9,284 nt of DNA from Desulfovibrio sp. (lineage in GTDB: Bacteria; Desulfobacterota; Desulfovibrionia; Desulfovibrionales; Desulfovibrionaceae). Of the stretch, positions 7,190 to 9,284 are shown one piece after another. How positions within the stretch are numbered: position 1 is the stretch's first letter; each line of letters opens with the position of its first letter. Made by a program: the position numbers and the translations under genes. The stretch is from assembly GCA_031275955.1 (NCBI GenBank), contig JAISNZ010000001.1:1-9284 (forward strand), in the 5' to 3' direction. The notes under the pieces are model-generated. The model was given only the letters and a program-made list of their open reading frames with translations. It was not told the origin of the DNA and ran no database searches.

Positions 7190-7219
7190 AGGAGGGAAAA
7201 AAGATGACGCCATCCGGAC

Positions 7220-7233
7220 ATATTCAGGAATAT
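7220..7233. promoter_or_regulatory. perfect 14-bp dyad over the operon -10 box (candidate operator)
   Basis: ATATTC (7220-7225), two bases AG, then GAATAT (7228-7233) is a perfect inverted repeat. It covers nearly all of the leftward -10 hexamer and the expected transcription start. A repressor bound here would block the promoter. The protein is unknown, and part of the symmetry could come by chance from the AT-rich -10 itself. Confidence 0.45.
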
Positions 7234-7257
7234 AGGCCCTCGGCAACAGACCGTCAA
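7229..7257 (-). promoter_or_regulatory. sigma70-type promoter of the exporter-adaptor-lapG operon
   Basis: On the minus strand, TTGACG (7257-7252, five of six to consensus) and TATATT (7234-7229, five of six) are separated by exactly 17 bases. Start of transcription is expected near 7222, giving a leader of about 45 bases to GTG 7177. I see no other promoter-like site in the short or overlapping gaps down to the left edge, so the five leftward genes are probably one transcript. Confidence 0.65.
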
Positions 7258-7612
7258 CAGAAAGCCCGCAGTGAAACAAAAGCGCGGGCCGCGGCCGCCG
7301 CATCCCCCGAAATCAACGCCATTCCTATTTCAAGCCATTGCCGGAGTCCGCAAAAAGTGAAAGTGGAACTGTAAGTTTTGCCCAATTTCACCCTGGAAAA
7401 CCGCCGGGGAAAAATGTTGCAGATCCCGGGACCGGCCTTTTCCCCTGCCGGCAACCCCCTGAAGCTCCTGAAAAGGCTTGCCGCCGGGAGCGGAAAAAGG
7501 GCCGGAAAAGAAGAAAAAAACGCTCCGGAACAGCGCTTCGGCGCTTGCTGTTTCCGTCTCCTCCCGGAAAAAAAATTTTCCGCCCCCAAAATAAAAAATC
7601 GCGAAACATCTC
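7258..7612. other. divergent intergenic spacer without a recognisable gene
   Basis: This stretch lies between the two outward promoters. Short open frames exist on both strands (for example 7338-7694 on +), but none has a ribosome site, a recognisable domain or natural-looking composition. It holds small inverted repeats: GCCCGC (7264-7269) with GCGGGC (7284-7289), palindrome GGCCGCGGCC (7287-7296), GTGAAA (7357-7362) with TTTCAC (7386-7391), and the A/T hairpin listed separately. It could hold regulator sites or a small RNA, but I cannot identify any. Confidence 0.5.
7565..7582. promoter_or_regulatory. A/T hairpin CGGAAAA-AAAA-TTTTCCG
   Basis: CGGAAAA (7565-7571) and TTTTCCG (7576-7582) form a perfect 7-bp inverted repeat around AAAA. 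The A8T4 tract should bend the DNA. It lies about 30 bp upstream of the proposed -35 box of the tolC promoter, where an A-tract UP-like element or a protein site would be reasonable. No function can be read from sequence alone. Confidence 0.35.
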
Positions 7613-7641
7613 TGGACATACACAAAAAAAGGGAATAGAAA
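7613..7641 (+). promoter_or_regulatory. candidate sigma70 promoter for the TolC gene
   Basis: TGGACA (7613-7618, five of six to TTGACA) is 17 bases from TAGAAA (7636-7641, four of six to TATAAT), in the most A-rich part of the intergenic region. Start of transcription would fall near 7648, giving a leader of about 178 bases that begins with the 9-bp repeats. It is weaker than the leftward promoter. Confidence 0.42.
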
Positions 7642-7653
7642 TCTACCCAACAT

Positions 7654-7696
7654 GGGCTGAAGGGGCTGAAGGGGCTGAAGGCCGAAGGGGCTGAAG
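7654..7696 (+). repeat. 9-bp tandem repeat GGGCTGAAG in the tolC leader
   Basis: Three perfect head-to-tail copies occupy 7654-7680. After an interrupting GCCGAAG (7681-7687) comes a fourth perfect copy (7688-7696), followed by GCCG, so the last part reads as a second register, GAAG-GCCG. No open reading frame of quality crosses it. It lies just downstream of the proposed tolC transcription start. Confidence 0.85.
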
Positions 7697-7743
7697 GCCG
7701 CTTCCTGTCGCGCGGCGCGGCCTGAATACCGCGTGGACAGGGA

Positions 7744-7777
7744 GGGAACCCCGCCCTGTGAGCCAGTCCGGGTTCCC
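7744..7777 (+). other. hairpin in the tolC leader
   Basis: GGGAACCC (7744-7751) pairs perfectly with GGGTTCCC (7770-7777) around an 18-nt loop, ending 48 bases before the ATG and leaving the ribosome site free. No T-run follows, so it is not a terminator; an mRNA-stabilising leader structure or an inverted-repeat protein site is possible. Confidence 0.4.
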
Positions 7778-7810
7778 CGGAGATGGTTTATTGTCCGCGT
7801 TTTTATCATG

Positions 7811-7818
7811 AAGGAAGG
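7811..7818 (+). promoter_or_regulatory. ribosome binding site fixing the TolC start
   Basis: AAGGAAGG lies seven bases upstream of ATG 7826. The earlier in-frame ATG at 7808 and GTG at 7733 have no site, and only the 7826 start places the signal peptide at the N-terminus. Confidence 0.75.
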
Positions 7819-7825
7819 TACCTCA

Positions 7826-9205
7826 ATGGCCCACAGAACACATCTTCGCATTGCCGCCGGCCTGGCCTGCGCCCTTTTCGTCTGGAGCGGCGGCGAAACC
7901 GCCGCGGCGGACGGCCCGGGCACCACCCTCAGGCAAACCGTGGAAGCCGCCATTGCGTATAACCCCAATATCAAATCCTTCCAGGAATACCGGCAGGCCG
8001 CGGAATACGATCTGAGCAGGGCCCGCAGCGGCTTCTTTCCCCGGGTGGACGTCCGGGCGGGATTCGGCTTTGAGCAGGTCAGCGACACCAATACCCGCAC
8101 TCCCAATTACGGGCAGAAGCGGCGGACCTTCTACAGCACGGACGACGCCAGCCTCACCGTCTCCCAGACCATCTGGGACGGCCTGGCCACCTGGTACAGG
8201 GTCAGCATCGGACAATCCCAGCTCGACTCCGCCGCCAGCCGCCTCTTCGACAATGCCGAGGCCCTGACCCTGGACGCCCTCCTGGCCCATATCGAAATTT
8301 ACCGCCAGCGCCGCATCTGCGCCCTGGCGGAGCTGAACGTCAAAAACCACCGGACCATCCTTTCCTCCCAGGTGGAACGCCAGCGCAGCGGCGCCTCCAC
8401 CCTGGCCGACGTCACCCAGACGCAGGCCCGTCTGGCCCGCACCGAGGCCTCCCTGGCGGAGAGCCGCTCCGCCCTGGAAGTGGCCCAGGCGAACTACAAG
8501 CGCCTTACCGGAATGGACGCGGGCGTCCTGGAAGCCCCCCTGTCCCCCTCCGAGGCCTACCCCAGCCTGGATGTCGCCCTGGCCAGCACGCAGTACGGGA
8601 ACTTCAAAATCAAGGCCCTGCTGTCGGATCTGGAAACCGCCCAGTTCCAGACGGAACTCGACAAATCCCCCTTTCATCCCCAAATCACCTTTGAACTCGG
8701 CCCCTCCTACTCCTACCGCGAGAGCAGCTCCCTGGACGACACCGGCAGCATGGTCTTCATGCTCCGCGCCCAGTGGAACCTCTTCGACGGCGGTTACGAC
8801 TATTACAACGTCAAGGGAGACAAGGCCCGCGCCCGCCAGACCCGGCACGAACTCGCCGCCCTGCGCGACAACATCTCCGAAGAAACCACCGCCAACTGGA
8901 GCGAACTCCTCTCCTCCAGGGAGCAGGCCAAGTTTTACGGCAACGCAGTCCAATACGCCACCAAAACCCGCGACATGTACCTGGAACAGTTCAATGTCGG
9001 ACAGCGTTCCCTGCTGGACGTCCTGGACGCGGAAAATGAAGTCTTCAGCTCCTCCATCCAGTACGTGACCGCCCAGCAAAACGTCGTCGCCGCCGAATAC
9101 CGCCTGCTGGCCCTGGGGGGAGAGCTTCTGCCCGTCTTCGGAATCAATCGCGAAGGCCTGGCCATCGAAACCGTTGACACCGAAGCGGCCGACGCACCTT
9201 TTTAG
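7826..9205 (+). CDS. tolC: TolC-family outer-membrane efflux protein of the type I secretion system (LapE-like)
   Basis: Outer-membrane channel that would complete the export path with the divergent ABC exporter and adaptors. It has 459 aa from ATG 7826. Residues 1-28 are a Sec signal peptide (basic HRTHLR, hydrophobic IAAGLACALFVW, cleavage TAAA-DG). Two outer-membrane efflux (OEP) repeats follow, about 35-225 and 250-435. Typical features are the N-terminal NPNIKSFQEYRQAAEYD with SRARSGFFPRVDVRAGFG, the first beta part ending TVSQTIWDG, the second with VFMLRAQWNLFDGG, and the C-terminal VGQRSLLDVLDAENEVFSS helix. These fit the type I secretion TolC subfamily rather than drug-efflux lipoproteins: Cys15 is inside the signal core and lacks a proper lipobox. 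It is read away from the other transport genes, so the channel could be made at its own level. The reading frame is intact. Confidence 0.93.
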   Translation: MAHRTHLRIAAGLACALFVWSGGETAAADGPGTTLRQTVEAAIAYNPNIKSFQEYRQAAEYDLSRARSGFFPRVDVRAGFGFEQVSDTNTRTPNYGQKRRTFYSTDDASLTVSQTIWDGLATWYRVSIGQSQLDSAASRLFDNAEALTLDALLAHIEIYRQRRICALAELNVKNHRTILSSQVERQRSGASTLADVTQTQARLARTEASLAESRSALEVAQANYKRLTGMDAGVLEAPLSPSEAYPSLDVALASTQYGNFKIKALLSDLETAQFQTELDKSPFHPQITFELGPSYSYRESSSLDDTGSMVFMLRAQWNLFDGGYDYYNVKGDKARARQTRHELAALRDNISEETTANWSELLSSREQAKFYGNAVQYATKTRDMYLEQFNVGQRSLLDVLDAENEVFSSSIQYVTAQQNVVAAEYRLLALGGELLPVFGINREGLAIETVDTEAADAPF

Positions 9206-9225
9206 GAAAACGCCGCTGTATTCCC

Positions 9226-9250
9226 TTTGAGGGGGCTTTGCCCCCTCAAA
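9226..9250 (+). terminator. strong hairpin downstream of tolC
   Basis: TTTGAGGGGGC (9226-9236) and GCCCCCTCAAA (9240-9250) form a perfect 11-bp stem with a TTT loop, 20 bases after the tolC stop. There is no clear T-run after it, so it may act as a bidirectional or protein-assisted terminator, or belong to a dispersed repeat family. A smaller CCCC-AGCA-GGGG hairpin (9254-9265) follows directly. Confidence 0.65.
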
Positions 9251-9265
9251 CTCCCCCAGCAGGGG

Positions 9266-9280
9266 CATCCTGACAGGATG
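9266..9280. repeat. perfect 15-bp palindrome CATCCTG-A-CAGGATG
   Basis: Seven-base arms flank a single central A, immediately after the terminator-like hairpins and four bases before the right edge. It could be a second terminator stem, part of a REP-like element, or an operator for a gene beyond the edge. The window ends too soon to tell. Confidence 0.5.
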
Positions 9281-9284
9281 AGTT

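Noticed and set aside
4652..7207. Very long + strand open frame (851 codons) opposite the exporter gene
   Set aside because: It is the mirror of a GC-rich coding frame, rich in Gly/His/Gln with no domain or ribosome site, while the minus strand has every ABC exporter motif in order. The same applies to + frames at 1699-3192 and 3270-4565 and the minus frame at 7823-9268.
7214..7303. Longer exporter reading starting at 7303
   Set aside because: The start lies upstream of the best promoter, the G-run touches the start codon, and the GTG at 7177 has a well-placed GAGG.
7338..7694. Possible small gene in the divergent intergenic region, + strand
   Set aside because: No ribosome site, odd composition (Lys/Arg/Pro runs, ends within the 9-bp repeats) and no recognisable domain.
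7733..7825. GTG 7733 or ATG 7808 as the TolC start
   Set aside because: Neither has a ribosome site, and both would bury the signal peptide; ATG 7826 has AAGGAAGG seven bases upstream.
7826..7873. TolC as a lipoprotein (Cys15 in GLAC)
   Set aside because: Position -3 is Gly rather than Leu-type, the Cys is in the middle of the hydrophobic core, and a clear TAAA-DG cleavage site follows.

Overview
This window carries most of a Lap-type (large-adhesin) type I secretion locus. The run of genes, the roughly 60% GC content and the protein flavour (adaptor cytoplasmic motif DLDYxSEV, LapB-like exporter with a dead C39 domain, LapG protease) suggest a Gram-negative Desulfovibrionaceae-like sulfate reducer. 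From memory, Desulfovibrio vulgaris has a comparable cluster around the biofilm exporter DVU1017. The taxon is an inference; nothing here proves it.

Layout. Five genes are read leftwards as one tight operon from a good sigma70-type promoter at about 7229-7257. They are a LapB-like ABC exporter (7177-4562, GTG start), a first HlyD-family adaptor (4544-3024), a second, paralogous adaptor (3027-1696, ATGA overlap), a LapG-type periplasmic cysteine protease with a long proline arm (1650-400), and the first 105 codons of a one-TM membrane protein running off the left edge (315-1), which sits where LapD usually sits. A roughly 650-bp divergent intergenic region (7178-7825) holds both promoters, a perfect dyad over the leftward -10 box, an A/T hairpin, a 9-bp tandem repeat and a leader hairpin. 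A TolC-family outer-membrane channel (7826-9205) is read rightwards and is followed by a strong hairpin and a perfect 15-bp palindrome at the right edge.

How it works together (family knowledge plus inference). The ABC exporter, an HlyD adaptor and TolC form a continuous channel that pushes a giant RTX-type adhesin to the cell surface. In known systems LapG cuts the adhesin's N-terminal retention module to release it, and LapD, when bound to c-di-GMP, sequesters LapG so the cell stays attached. The adhesin and most of the LapD-slot protein lie outside this window.

Unusual points: two different adaptors in one operon; low-complexity Pro/Gly/Ala-rich extensions on three of the export or protease proteins (exporter N-terminus, first adaptor C-terminus, LapG N-terminal arm with a ~60-bp DNA repeat); and a LapD-slot protein that opens with a charged cytoplasmic tail. 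I see no insertion sequence, tRNA, rRNA or CRISPR array.
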